Assembly: GCA_035294725.1 (NCBI GenBank)
Contig: DATGKK010000097.1
Coordinates: 1 to 13,226 of the forward strand
Reading direction: 5' to 3'
Length of the DNA stretch: 13,226 nt
DNA from: DATGKK01 sp035294725
Lineage (GTDB): Bacteria; Actinomycetota; Acidimicrobiia; Acidimicrobiales; Bog-793
Below the pieces are notes generated by a model. The model searched no databases. It was not told the origin of the DNA and saw only the letters and a list, made by a program, of their open reading frames with translations. How positions within the stretch are numbered: the stretch's first letter is position 1; every line of letters begins with the position of its first letter. The translations under genes were made by a program, and so were the position numbers. Shown piece by piece: positions 1 through 6,575 of the stretch.

Positions 1-609
1 GACCCGGCCCACCGGGGCATCCAGGGTAAGTCGAGCGGTGGCTTCGGAGCGATGATCACGCCGATGCTCCGCCCCGACCTGTTCGGAGCACTCGCCACCC
101 ATGCCGGCGACACCCTGTACGAGCTCTGCTACCTGTCCGACTTCGGCCCTGCGGCGCGGTACCTTCGCTCCTGGGACGGGTCGATCGAGGCATGGTGGGA
201 CGACTTCCGTCGGCGGGTGCCGTTCACGAACAAGGCGGACGCCACCTTGCTCGGGCTTTACGGCGTCGCCGCCTGCTTCTCGCCCGACGACGCCGGGCGC
301 CCAGTGCTGCCGTTCGACCCGCGCACAGGCCGACCGCTCCCGGAAGTCTGGGACCGCTGGCTCCGGTGGGACCCTGTGCGGATGGTGCCGCAGCACGCCG
401 AGGCGCTCCGCGGCTTGCGGGGCATATGGGTCGATGCGGGGCGCAGCGACGAGTACTTCCTCGACCTCGGGGCCGAGGCGTTCGTCGGCGAGCTCGCCGC
501 GATCGGCGTCACGGACGTCCGTTTCGAGCTCTTCGACGCCACGCACGCCGCGATCGAGTACCGCTACCCGCTCTCGCTCGCCTTCCTCGCCGAGCGCCTC
601 AGCAGCTGA
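1..609 (+). CDS. Esterase D-type alpha/beta hydrolase, 3' part (5' end outside window)
   Basis: This is a hydrolase of the putative-esterase (esterase D / antigen 85-like) branch of the alpha/beta-hydrolase fold. The frame is open from base 1, so the N-terminal part lies outside the window; 202 residues and a TGA stop are visible. The fragment begins just before the nucleophile elbow, GKSSGG (visible residues 9-14, Ser11 as nucleophile). The probable catalytic acid lies in GRSDEYFLDLGA (Asp150) and the probable catalytic His in DATH (His182). Spacing and order Ser-Asp-His fit the family. An internal ATG at 52 is not the start because it would cut off the nucleophile. The substrate (carboxyl ester, thioester or siderophore ester) cannot be deduced. 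The gene converges with the methyltransferase, with stop codons 34 nt apart. I am confident about the fold and not about the substrate. Confidence 0.88.
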   Translation, partial: DPAHRGIQGKSSGGFGAMITPMLRPDLFGALATHAGDTLYELCYLSDFGPAARYLRSWDGSIEAWWDDFRRRVPFTNKADATLLGLYGVAACFSPDDAGRPVLPFDPRTGRPLPEVWDRWLRWDPVRMVPQHAEALRGLRGIWVDAGRSDEYFLDLGAEAFVGELAAIGVTDVRFELFDATHAAIEYRYPLSLAFLAERLSS

Positions 610-628
610 GGCGACCGGCCGGCCGCGA

Positions 629-659
629 GGGCCCGTGGGCTGTCATGGCCGGCGGGCCC
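629..659. terminator. Candidate bidirectional hairpin between convergent genes
   Basis: A perfect 7-bp GC stem (GGGCCCG at 629-635, CGGGCCC at 653-659) with a 17-nt loop sits at the junction of two convergent genes and covers the stop codon of the methyltransferase. There is no T-run after either arm, so this is at best a U-less actinobacterial-type terminator. A stem this short and GC-rich can occur by chance in such DNA. Confidence 0.3.
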
Positions 660-1299
660 GTCCGATGACGTGGGGTGCCACGGGCCGTGTGAGGCGCGAC
701 GGCTCGAAGGAGAAGCGGCGCTCGAGTTCCACTTCGAACCCCGCCGAGCGGATCGCCGCCACCGTGTCCCGGTTGGGATGGCAGCCACCGCCGACGAGTG
801 ACCAGAGGGGCTCGACCCGGTCCTGCCATCGGGCATCGCGCGGTTCCTCCGCCCGGACGTGCTCGTAGAAGCGGAGCTCACCCCCCGGTCGGAGCACGCG
901 GTAGAGCTCTGCTAGCGCGATTGGTGGGCTTGGGACCGAGCAGAGCACGAGCGAGGCGACCGCGGCGTCGAAGCTTCCGTCGTCGGCAGGGATGTTGTCC
1001 GCCCAACCCTCGACGACGTTCACGGCAACCGGGGCACGGACAGCTGCCTGCGCCGCCCGCCGCCGCAGGTAGGGGTCGGGCTCGACCGCGAGCACAGTCC
1101 TGACCTCGCGCGGGTAGTAGGCGAAGTTGAGGCCGTTCCCGGCGCCGATCTCGACGACCTCGCCCGTGCGGTCCTCGAGCAGCTCCCGCCGGTGGTCCGC
1201 CGAGCCTGCCCGCTCCGCTGCTCCGGATAGGAGGTGGTATCCGCGGGCGAACAGCGGATGGGTCCGGGGGTGCCGAGAGGAACGCGACGCCTCGGGCAT
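643..1299 (-). CDS. Class I SAM-dependent methyltransferase, METTL7-like
   Basis: This is a 218-residue soluble methyltransferase with a complete Rossmann-type SAM fold. Motif I is VVEIGAGNG (48-56), followed by NFAYYP. The ribose-binding acid is Glu73 (AVEPDP), the adenine-region segment is ADNIPADDGSFD (100-111), and the motif III region is LRPGGELRFYEH (136-147). The stretch SLVLCSVPSP, the WQDRVEPLW segment, GGCHPNRDT (171-179) and the C-terminal RPVAPHVIGRA resemble the METTL7/TMT1 family and its bacterial relatives rather than UbiE proper. Some members methylate thiols, so a small thiol or lipid acceptor is possible but unproven. I chose the ATG at 1299: the homologous region starts there, and longer in-frame extensions run into the divergent glycosyltransferase gene. 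No Shine-Dalgarno is visible. A TACCAT hexamer 6 nt upstream suggests a leaderless transcript. Confidence 0.85.
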   Translation of the reverse strand: MPEASRSSRHPRTHPLFARGYHLLSGAAERAGSADHRRELLEDRTGEVVEIGAGNGLNFAYYPREVRTVLAVEPDPYLRRRAAQAAVRAPVAVNVVEGWADNIPADDGSFDAAVASLVLCSVPSPPIALAELYRVLRPGGELRFYEHVRAEEPRDARWQDRVEPLWSLVGGGCHPNRDTVAAIRSAGFEVELERRFSFEPSRLTRPVAPHVIGRARRP

Positions 1300-1371
1300 G
1301 GCGCCATGGTAGGAGCTACCGGGTACGGCGGCCCCATCTCGCACCCGGCCGACCGGTACCATGGCGCCCCG
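1300..1371. promoter_or_regulatory. Divergent promoter region with mirrored 12-bp repeat
   Basis: The 72 bp between the start codons of the methyltransferase (minus) and the glycosyltransferase (plus) carry a perfect inverted repeat: GGCGCCATGGTA at 1300-1311 and TACCATGGCGCC at 1357-1368. Read towards each gene, each arm presents TACCAT, which fits the actinobacterial TANNNT -10 pattern. It lies 6 nt before the methyltransferase ATG and 9 nt before the glycosyltransferase ATG. A second pair, CCGGGT (1319-1324) and ACCCGG (1343-1348), is nested inside. No -35 elements are evident and neither gene has a clear ribosome site. I infer paired leaderless or nearly leaderless promoters, possibly sharing a regulator that binds the arms. 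Confidence 0.45.
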
Positions 1372-3084
1372 ATGCACCTCGACGAGCCGCCGGTGCGGGC
1401 GCCGGGTGCGGGCACGCTCGCGAACGTCCCCTCGTCGCCGGGGGAGGTCGACGCGGCCGGCAGAGCCCGCCTCGGCTCCCGGAACGAGCCTGGTTCAGGC
1501 TCCTCGCAGAGATCCCGACTCGAGCGCTATGTGTGGCTCGGGACGGCCGTGGTGCTGGCCGTGTCGGTGGCGCTCCGCTTCTACACCCGCTCGCCTCTCT
1601 GGCTCGACGAGGCCCTGACCGTCGACATCGCCTCCCGGCCTCTTCGCGAGCTGCCCCACCTTCTCAGCCACGACGGGGCGCCGCCTCTCTACTACGTCAT
1701 GTTGCACGTCTGGATGGGCGTGTTCGGGACCGGGAACCTCGCGACCCGATCGCTGGCGGGAGTCATCGGTGTGATCAACATGCCCGTGGCGTGGCTTGCC
1801 GGCTTCCGGGTTGGCTCGCGCTGGTGGAGCCTCGACGAGGCCGATCCGGGCGAGCAGGCTGCCCGCCGGGCTCGAGGCCGCGTGACCGGTTGGGCCACGC
1901 TGCTGCTGTTTGCCACGTCGCCGTTCGCGGTCTACTACGACACCGAAGCCCGGATGTACGGCCTCGCCCTCCTGCTCGGCACGCTTGGCATCATCGCCAT
2001 CACGCAGGTGCTGCGGCGTCCCCGATGGCAGCCTGCGCTCGGCGTCGCGGCTGTCGCGTCGGCGGCGCTCTACACGCACTACTGGGCGCTGTACGTCTGC
2101 GCCGTCGTCGGCGTTGGAGCGCTCTGGTGCGCGTGGCGGGGACCGCATCGCAAGGCGGCGCTGTACGTCGTCGGGTCGCTTGTGGTCGCCGGGATCAGCT
2201 TCATCCCGTGGTTCCCGATCTTCTACTTCCAGCTGAAGCACACGGGCACGCCCTGGGCGCAGCCAGCGGGCTACGCCGTCCTCGTCCATGCCTTCACACA
2301 GTTCGCCGGCGGCAACTCAGCCCCGGGGAGGGCTCTCGCCCTCCTGTTCTTCTTCCTCGTCGTGCTGGCGATCTTTGGCGCCGCGTCGGGCAGGTACCAG
2401 GTGCAGCTCGACCTTCTCACGCGAAGCGGCGTTCGCGCCATCCTCGCCGTCGTTCTCGCGACGCTCGTCCTCGCCGTCGTGGGCGGTCAGCTCTCGGGGA
2501 GCACCTTCGTCGACCGCTACACCTCCTTCGTCACGGTGCCGGCCCTCATCGCCTTCGCCTACGGCGTCACGGCGATCGGGGACCGACGTGTGCAGGTCGG
2601 CGTCACCGGGCTCGCCGTCGTGCTCGGGCTGGCGGCCGCCGTGCCGAACGCAACACTGCTGCGCACCCAGGCTGGCCAGGTCGCCCATGCGATCGAGGCA
2701 TCGATCCGCCCGGGCGATGTCGTTGCCTACTGCCCTGACCAGCTCGGACCTTCCGTCAGCCGAGAGCTCGGCGATCGCCCCCTTGAGTACACGTTCCCGC
2801 GAGGCACTCCGCCTGAGATCGTCGACTGGGTGAACTACAAGCAGGTGATCGACGCGGCCAGCCCGCTCGCATTCGCGCACTTCGTCGAGCGCGAAGCGGC
2901 CGGGCACACGATCTGGTACGTCTCGGCGTCGACCTACCCCGAGTTCGGGAGTGACTGCGCTCGCATCGCGGCAGACCTCGCGCAGTACGGCCGCCGCCGC
3001 CAGATCGTGGCGGACACCCCCTCCGACACGCCGTTCGAGGTCTACGAGGGGATGTTCCTCACGCGCTTCACGCCGCCGGCGTGA
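1372..3084 (+). CDS. GT-C fold membrane glycosyltransferase (GT39/ArnT-like)
   Basis: This 570-residue polytopic membrane protein probably transfers a sugar from a polyprenyl-phosphate donor to an acceptor outside the membrane. After a 50-residue Gly/Pro/Ser/Arg-rich cytoplasmic tail comes TM1 (about 53-70). It is followed at once by LWLDEALT (76-83), whose Asp79-Glu80 is the acidic pair expected in the first extracytoplasmic loop of GT-C enzymes. Next comes HDGAPPLYY (100-108), a hallmark of this superfamily. Many hydrophobic helices follow, with YTHYW and an IPWFP segment. The last 120 or so residues are soluble and begin near SIRPGDVVAYCP. The ATG at 1372 is preferred; in-frame starts further left (1234, 1306) overlap the divergent gene and add no conserved sequence. 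The gene is followed after 19 nt by another membrane protein, probably in one operon. Donor and acceptor are unknown. Confidence 0.85.
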   Translation: MHLDEPPVRAPGAGTLANVPSSPGEVDAAGRARLGSRNEPGSGSSQRSRLERYVWLGTAVVLAVSVALRFYTRSPLWLDEALTVDIASRPLRELPHLLSHDGAPPLYYVMLHVWMGVFGTGNLATRSLAGVIGVINMPVAWLAGFRVGSRWWSLDEADPGEQAARRARGRVTGWATLLLFATSPFAVYYDTEARMYGLALLLGTLGIIAITQVLRRPRWQPALGVAAVASAALYTHYWALYVCAVVGVGALWCAWRGPHRKAALYVVGSLVVAGISFIPWFPIFYFQLKHTGTPWAQPAGYAVLVHAFTQFAGGNSAPGRALALLFFFLVVLAIFGAASGRYQVQLDLLTRSGVRAILAVVLATLVLAVVGGQLSGSTFVDRYTSFVTVPALIAFAYGVTAIGDRRVQVGVTGLAVVLGLAAAVPNATLLRTQAGQVAHAIEASIRPGDVVAYCPDQLGPSVSRELGDRPLEYTFPRGTPPEIVDWVNYKQVIDAASPLAFAHFVEREAAGHTIWYVSASTYPEFGSDCARIAADLAQYGRRRQIVADTPSDTPFEVYEGMFLTRFTPPA

Positions 3085-3103
3085 GCGTCGGGCGACGCGA
3101 ACG

Positions 3104-4768
3104 GTGACCACCGCGGCGGCTGACACCGGAACCGAGGCCACAGCATCTCGGTTCCTCACCTCCTCGGCCTGGAGGGTGGCAGCTCTGGCTCTTGCAGCCG
3201 CGGTGTTCGCTGGGGTCGTCGTGATGACGGCGTTCGCGGCCGCACAGATCGCTGCTGACTCCGACGGCGCCTCGCTCGTGCTCGAGGGGCACAGCATCAT
3301 CCACGGCCACCTCCTGCTGCAGGGCTGGGCACTCTCGCTCGACTCGTTCTGGACCTCCGAGGTGCCGTTCTACGCCGCCGGCGACGCGCTGGCCGGCGTC
3401 TCTCCGGCGCTGCTCACCTTCATTCCCGCCGTGCTGTACGCGCTCGTGGTGTTGCTCGGCACACTCGCTGCCGGGGTCGCCCTTCGGGGCCGGGCAGCCG
3501 CGATCGGGATGGCCGCCGCGTTCGCCCTCCTCGCCTTCCCCACATGGGCGTCTACCCTGTTCGTCCTGCGAGGCGGTCACCACATGGGAGCAGTGATCTG
3601 GTCCCTCGCGGCGTTTCTGGCCCTCTGCCTGCGGCGTGTACGGCTCGGTGTCGCGCTCGCGGTGGTCTGCCTTCTCCTCGGCATGCTGGGTGACCTGCTG
3701 ACGGTCGCCTACGGCACCCTTCCGCTCGTGTGCGCAGGAGCCACCCGTGCGCTGAGAGAGCGGCGGGCCACCTCGGGGATCCTTCTCGCCGGAGCCGGCG
3801 TCGGCTCTGGCCTCCTTTACCTCGCTGTCCACGAGTTGGTGCGGCACCTTGGAGGGTTCACCAGCTCGGCGGGCAACGGCATCGCCCACACGCCCCACCA
3901 GCTCCTTGCGAACCTACGACACCTCTACAGCCTCGGGGGCGAGCTGATCGGCTTGAAGAGCACGGTGTTCGGTACGAACGGCACCCCCGGTTGGCTCGAG
4001 GCCTTCCGAGTCATCGGAGGCCTCGTCGTCGTCGCCTGCTGCGTGGCCGCTGCCGCCCGGGTGCTCTGGGGAATCGCCTCGGGAACGCGGCGAGCAAGCC
4101 GTGCAGCCGATTGGCGTGGTGATCTCGACAGCCGGGCCCTTGTGATGGACGACCTCCTCGTCTTCGCCTCGCTCGGCTCGGCCGGCAGCTACCTGTTGCT
4201 CGCGGCGTTCGATACCGCTGCGTTCACCCGGTATCTGGCTCCCGCCGCCATCTTCATGTCGGTGCTCACGGGGCGGATGCTGTGCCGCCTCTACCGCTCG
4301 TTGCAGGTGACCGGCCTGCGACGGCTGCTGCTCGCGGCGGGGAGTGTCGTCTCACTCATGCTGCTGGCGGGATTCGCCGACCGGACTTCACGCGGTCCGG
4401 CGCAGCAACCGGGTGTGGACCTCGCCGCCTGGCTGGAAGCGCACGGGCTCCGCCACGGTGTCGGCGACTACTGGGCCGCGAGCATCACGACGGTCGTCAG
4501 CCACGGCCGTGTGCAGGTCCGCCCGGTGGTCCCCAACCCGGCCGGACGGCTTGTGCGATACGACCGGGAGTCGGACGCGAGCTGGTATCGCGACCAGGGG
4601 TTCGAGTTCCTCGTGTTCCAGGAGGGGGCAGCTTCCACCGGCATCGACGCGCGGTTGGCCGTCCGCACCTGGGGACGGCCCGCCCACTCGTACGTGGTTG
4701 GTTCCTACCACGTCCTCGTCTGGAGCCACCCCATCGTCGTGTCGGCCGTTGGAGGCTTCGCGTCCTGA
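3104..4768 (+). CDS. Polytopic membrane protein, probable diverged GT-C glycosyltransferase
   Basis: The product is a 554-residue multi-spanning protein. It has TM1 at about 24-48, a first outside loop with DSDGASLVLEGH (52-63) and DSFWTSEVPFY (80-90), then a long series of hydrophobic helices and a soluble C-terminal region of about 120 residues. This layout and the acidic residues after TM1 resemble GT-C glycosyltransferases, but the usual DE...PPLYY signature of the upstream gene is absent. I therefore call it GT-C-like only by architecture and neighbourhood. It starts 19 nt after the preceding stop, so the two are likely cotranscribed. The GTG at 3104 is chosen because it puts a short polar tail before TM1. 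Upstream in-frame codons overlap the previous gene, and the next ATG (in VVVMTA) falls inside TM1. The Shine-Dalgarno is weak. It may act on the same glycoconjugate as its neighbour (inference). Confidence 0.72.
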   Translation: MTTAAADTGTEATASRFLTSSAWRVAALALAAAVFAGVVVMTAFAAAQIAADSDGASLVLEGHSIIHGHLLLQGWALSLDSFWTSEVPFYAAGDALAGVSPALLTFIPAVLYALVVLLGTLAAGVALRGRAAAIGMAAAFALLAFPTWASTLFVLRGGHHMGAVIWSLAAFLALCLRRVRLGVALAVVCLLLGMLGDLLTVAYGTLPLVCAGATRALRERRATSGILLAGAGVGSGLLYLAVHELVRHLGGFTSSAGNGIAHTPHQLLANLRHLYSLGGELIGLKSTVFGTNGTPGWLEAFRVIGGLVVVACCVAAAARVLWGIASGTRRASRAADWRGDLDSRALVMDDLLVFASLGSAGSYLLLAAFDTAAFTRYLAPAAIFMSVLTGRMLCRLYRSLQVTGLRRLLLAAGSVVSLMLLAGFADRTSRGPAQQPGVDLAAWLEAHGLRHGVGDYWAASITTVVSHGRVQVRPVVPNPAGRLVRYDRESDASWYRDQGFEFLVFQEGAASTGIDARLAVRTWGRPAHSYVVGSYHVLVWSHPIVVSAVGGFAS

Positions 4769-5141
4769 GCTCGGTCGATATGCGTCGGGACGTCAGCAGG
4801 GCGTCGGCGCAGGGTGACCCCGCGGCTTGCGAGTCCGAGACGGTGGCGATGCTGAGGCGTCCGCCCGCGGACGCGTCGCCACGCCTCAGCGGAACAACCG
4901 GTCCTGCGTTGGGGGAAGGCTGCTCGGGTCGCGCTCGCGACGTGGAGTCCGCCTACGTCCTCCAGGTCGCGGCCGATCTCCCAACCATCGCGCAATTCGG
5001 GACGTGTCCTCCGGGCCGAGGCCGAGTCCACGGGCAAGTGGTACCGGTGTCCACTCGGCAACCCTCGAGGTGGAAGGCGGTCGGCATCTGAGCCACGGCG
5101 TCGGAGCTGAACTGGCGAGCGGAACTCAGCCGGCTAGGGAC
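4769..5141. other. Gene-free spacer with several hairpins
   Basis: I recognise no gene here. Open frames exist on both strands (for example plus-strand 4780-5091), but they are rich in Arg, Pro, Ser and Gly, match no family I know and have no ribosome site. Besides the large hairpin at 4843-4890 described separately, there is a small stem at 4928-4941 (GTCGC, 4-nt loop, GCGAC) and a pairing of CCGAGT (5022-5027) with ACTCGG (5053-5058). The stretch ends at the padR promoter. Confidence 0.6.
4843..4890 (+). terminator. Strong hairpin with a competing alternative fold
   Basis: GCTGAGGCGT (4851-4860) and ACGCCTCAGC (4881-4890) form a perfect 10-bp stem around a 20-nt loop, beginning 82 nt after the stop of the membrane-protein gene. 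The likeliest role is a U-less terminator for the glycosyltransferase operon. A second fold excludes the first: GTGGCGA (4843-4849) pairs with TCGCCAC (4876-4882), enclosing a 6-bp stem of CGTCCG (4858-4863) and CGGACG (4868-4873). There is no T-run after either structure. Confidence 0.4.
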
Positions 5142-5169
5142 TTGATGCGAGGCCGCTCCTGAGTAGAAT
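5142..5169 (+). promoter_or_regulatory. padR operon promoter, TTGATG-N16-TAGAAT
   Basis: A good sigma-70-type pair is present. TTGATG at 5142-5147 serves as -35, and TAGAAT at 5164-5169 as -10, with 16 bp between. Transcription would start near 5176 and give a leader of about 27 nt before the PadR ATG. AT-rich sequence is scarce in this window, which makes the match stand out. The -10 lies inside the palindrome at 5163-5183. Confidence 0.6.
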
Positions 5170-5183
5170 ACTGAGTATGCTAC
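5163..5183. promoter_or_regulatory. PadR-type operator overlapping the -10
   Basis: GTAGAATAC-TGA-GTATGCTAC is a 9+3+9 palindrome with one mismatched pair. Its core, ATACTGAGTAT, is the kind of AT-rich dyad bound by PadR family repressors. It covers the -10 element of the promoter for a gene encoding a PadR protein, so autorepression by blocking RNA polymerase is the natural reading. The palindrome and its placement are directly visible; binding is inferred. Confidence 0.65.
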
Positions 5184-5202
5184 GGAGCATGCAGGCATTC
5201 CG

Positions 5203-5856
5203 ATGAGCGTGCGCCATGCACTCTTGGCTCTACTCAGCGAGGGTCCGAAGTACGGGCTGCAGCTCCGCCAGGAGTTCGAGGAGGGCACCGGCGAGGTCTG
5301 GCCTCTCAACGTCGGTCAGGTGTACACGACGCTCCAGCGTCTCGAACGAGATGGGCTGGTCGTGTCCGACAACTCCGTCGAGGAGGGTCCGCAAAAGGGG
5401 TTCAGGATCACCGAGGCCGGGAGGTTGGAGCTCGATCGGTGGCTGAGGACTCCACCCGACTTGAGCCTCCCGCCCCGAGACGAGCTCGTCATAAAGGTCC
5501 TCGTTGGCCTCAAGCTCCCTGCGGTCGACGTGCGCGAGGTCATCCAGGCTCATCGCCGCTACGTCGTCGAGGTCATGCAGCAGTGGACGCGCCTCAAGGA
5601 GGACGAGGCTCGCTTCGACCTGAACTTCGCCCTTGCCGTCGACGCCGAGCTGTTTCGCCTCGACGCCGTGGCGCGGTGGCTCGACGCCGCCGATGGCCGA
5701 CTCCAGCGCCAGCTGGCTGAGGCGCCCGCGGCGGACGTGGCTGGCGGCCGTGTGGCCGGGCCGGCTCAGGGGGAAGCCGAGCCGCTCCCAGCCGAGTCAG
5801 GTCAGCCACCGCTCCCGCTTCCGAAGGCACGGCGCAGAATAGGAGTGCTCCGGTGA
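5203..5856 (+). CDS. PadR family transcriptional regulator
   Basis: The product is a 217-residue DNA-binding repressor. Residues 1-81 form the PadR winged helix: the opening VRHALLALLSEGPKYGLQL, recognition-helix region NVGQVYTTLQRLERDGLV (36-53), a wing (about 54-70) and ITEAGRLELDRWL. Residues 92-172 are helical and suit the C-terminal dimerisation and ligand-response part of PadR-s2 type proteins. The last 45 or so residues are Ala/Pro/Gly-rich, look disordered, and make the protein longer than a typical 180-residue member. The ATG at 5203 begins the conserved domain. A GGAG at 5184-5187 is rather distant (15 nt) for a ribosome site. Upstream ATGs at 5177 and 5189 are out of frame. The stop overlaps the GTG of the ABC ATPase by 4 nt. 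It most likely represses its own operon and is released by the compound the transporter handles (inference). Confidence 0.92.
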   Translation: MSVRHALLALLSEGPKYGLQLRQEFEEGTGEVWPLNVGQVYTTLQRLERDGLVVSDNSVEEGPQKGFRITEAGRLELDRWLRTPPDLSLPPRDELVIKVLVGLKLPAVDVREVIQAHRRYVVEVMQQWTRLKEDEARFDLNFALAVDAELFRLDAVARWLDAADGRLQRQLAEAPAADVAGGRVAGPAQGEAEPLPAESGQPPLPLPKARRRIGVLR

Positions 5857-6575
5857 GTGTCCTCGTGCTGGAGAAGGTCAGCAAGAGCTACGGGGAGGGC
5901 GCCACCCAGGTCAGCGCGCTCCGGGAGGTCGACCTCACCGTCGACGCCGGGCATCTTGTTGCGATCATGGGGCCGAGTGGCTCGGGAAAGAGCACCCTTC
6001 TCACCATCGCCGGCAGCTTGGAGGAGCCGAGCTCCGGCGAGGTGCTGGTGCTGGGGCGACCCCTCTCGAAGATGTCGCGCGCCGAAAAAGCGCAGCTCCG
6101 GCGGCGCACGATCGGTTTCGTCTTCCAGGACTTCAACCTGCTGCCCGGGCTCACCGCCGCCGAGAACGTGTCGTTGCCGCTCGAGCTCGACGGCATCCCG
6201 GCCAGGCGCGCCAGGGAGGCGGCTGCGGCTGCGCTCGACGAGCTCGGCCTCGGCCCGCGCGGTGCACACTTTCCCGATCAGCTCTCGGGCGGCGAGCGCC
6301 AGCGGGTGGCGATCGCTCGCGCCGTGGTCGGGAGCCGGCAGCTGCTCCTCGCGGATGAGCCGTCGGGTGCTCTCGACTCGGTCAACGGCGAAGCGGTCAT
6401 GCGGCTCATCCGCAAGGCGTGTCATCGAGGCGTGGCCGCAGTCGTCGTGACCCACGATGCTCAGCTCGCCTCCTGGGCCGACCGGGTGGTCTTCATCCGC
6501 GACGGCCAGGTGGTCGACCACACTGCGTCGCCGCCCGACCCCGACCAGCTCCTCGCCCAGAGCGAGCATCGATGA
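5853..6575 (+). CDS. ABC transporter ATP-binding protein, MacB/LolD-like
   Basis: This 240-residue nucleotide-binding subunit powers the FtsX-like permease encoded next. All ATPase elements are intact: Walker A GPSGSGKST (40-48), Q-loop Gln92 in VFQDFNLLPGLT, signature LSGGE (144-148), Walker B LLLADEP (164-170) with catalytic Glu169, D-loop SGALD (171-175) and H-loop His201. The sequence around the Q-loop and the short length place it in the MacB/LolD/FtsE group, which works by mechanotransmission or substrate extrusion rather than classical import. The GTG start is supported by AGGAG at 5841-5845, 7 nt upstream. It overlaps the PadR stop as GTGA and its own stop overlaps the permease start as ATGA, so all three genes are translationally coupled. 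Confidence 0.95.
   Translation: MSVLVLEKVSKSYGEGATQVSALREVDLTVDAGHLVAIMGPSGSGKSTLLTIAGSLEEPSSGEVLVLGRPLSKMSRAEKAQLRRRTIGFVFQDFNLLPGLTAAENVSLPLELDGIPARRAREAAAAALDELGLGPRGAHFPDQLSGGERQRVAIARAVVGSRQLLLADEPSGALDSVNGEAVMRLIRKACHRGVAAVVVTHDAQLASWADRVVFIRDGQVVDHTASPPDPDQLLAQSEHR

Noticed and set aside
1234..1371. A longer start for the glycosyltransferase at 1234
   Set aside because: It would overlap the start of the divergent methyltransferase and the mirrored promoter repeat, and it adds no conserved sequence.
2317..3300. A 327-codon minus-strand open frame opposite the two membrane-protein genes
   Set aside because: The sequence is rich in Arg, Glu and Ala without any motif, and the opposite strand encodes coherent membrane helices.
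4780..5091. Possible small gene in the spacer after the second membrane protein
   Set aside because: The translation is not recognisable, has no ribosome site, and spans the large hairpin; composition looks like non-coding GC-rich sequence.
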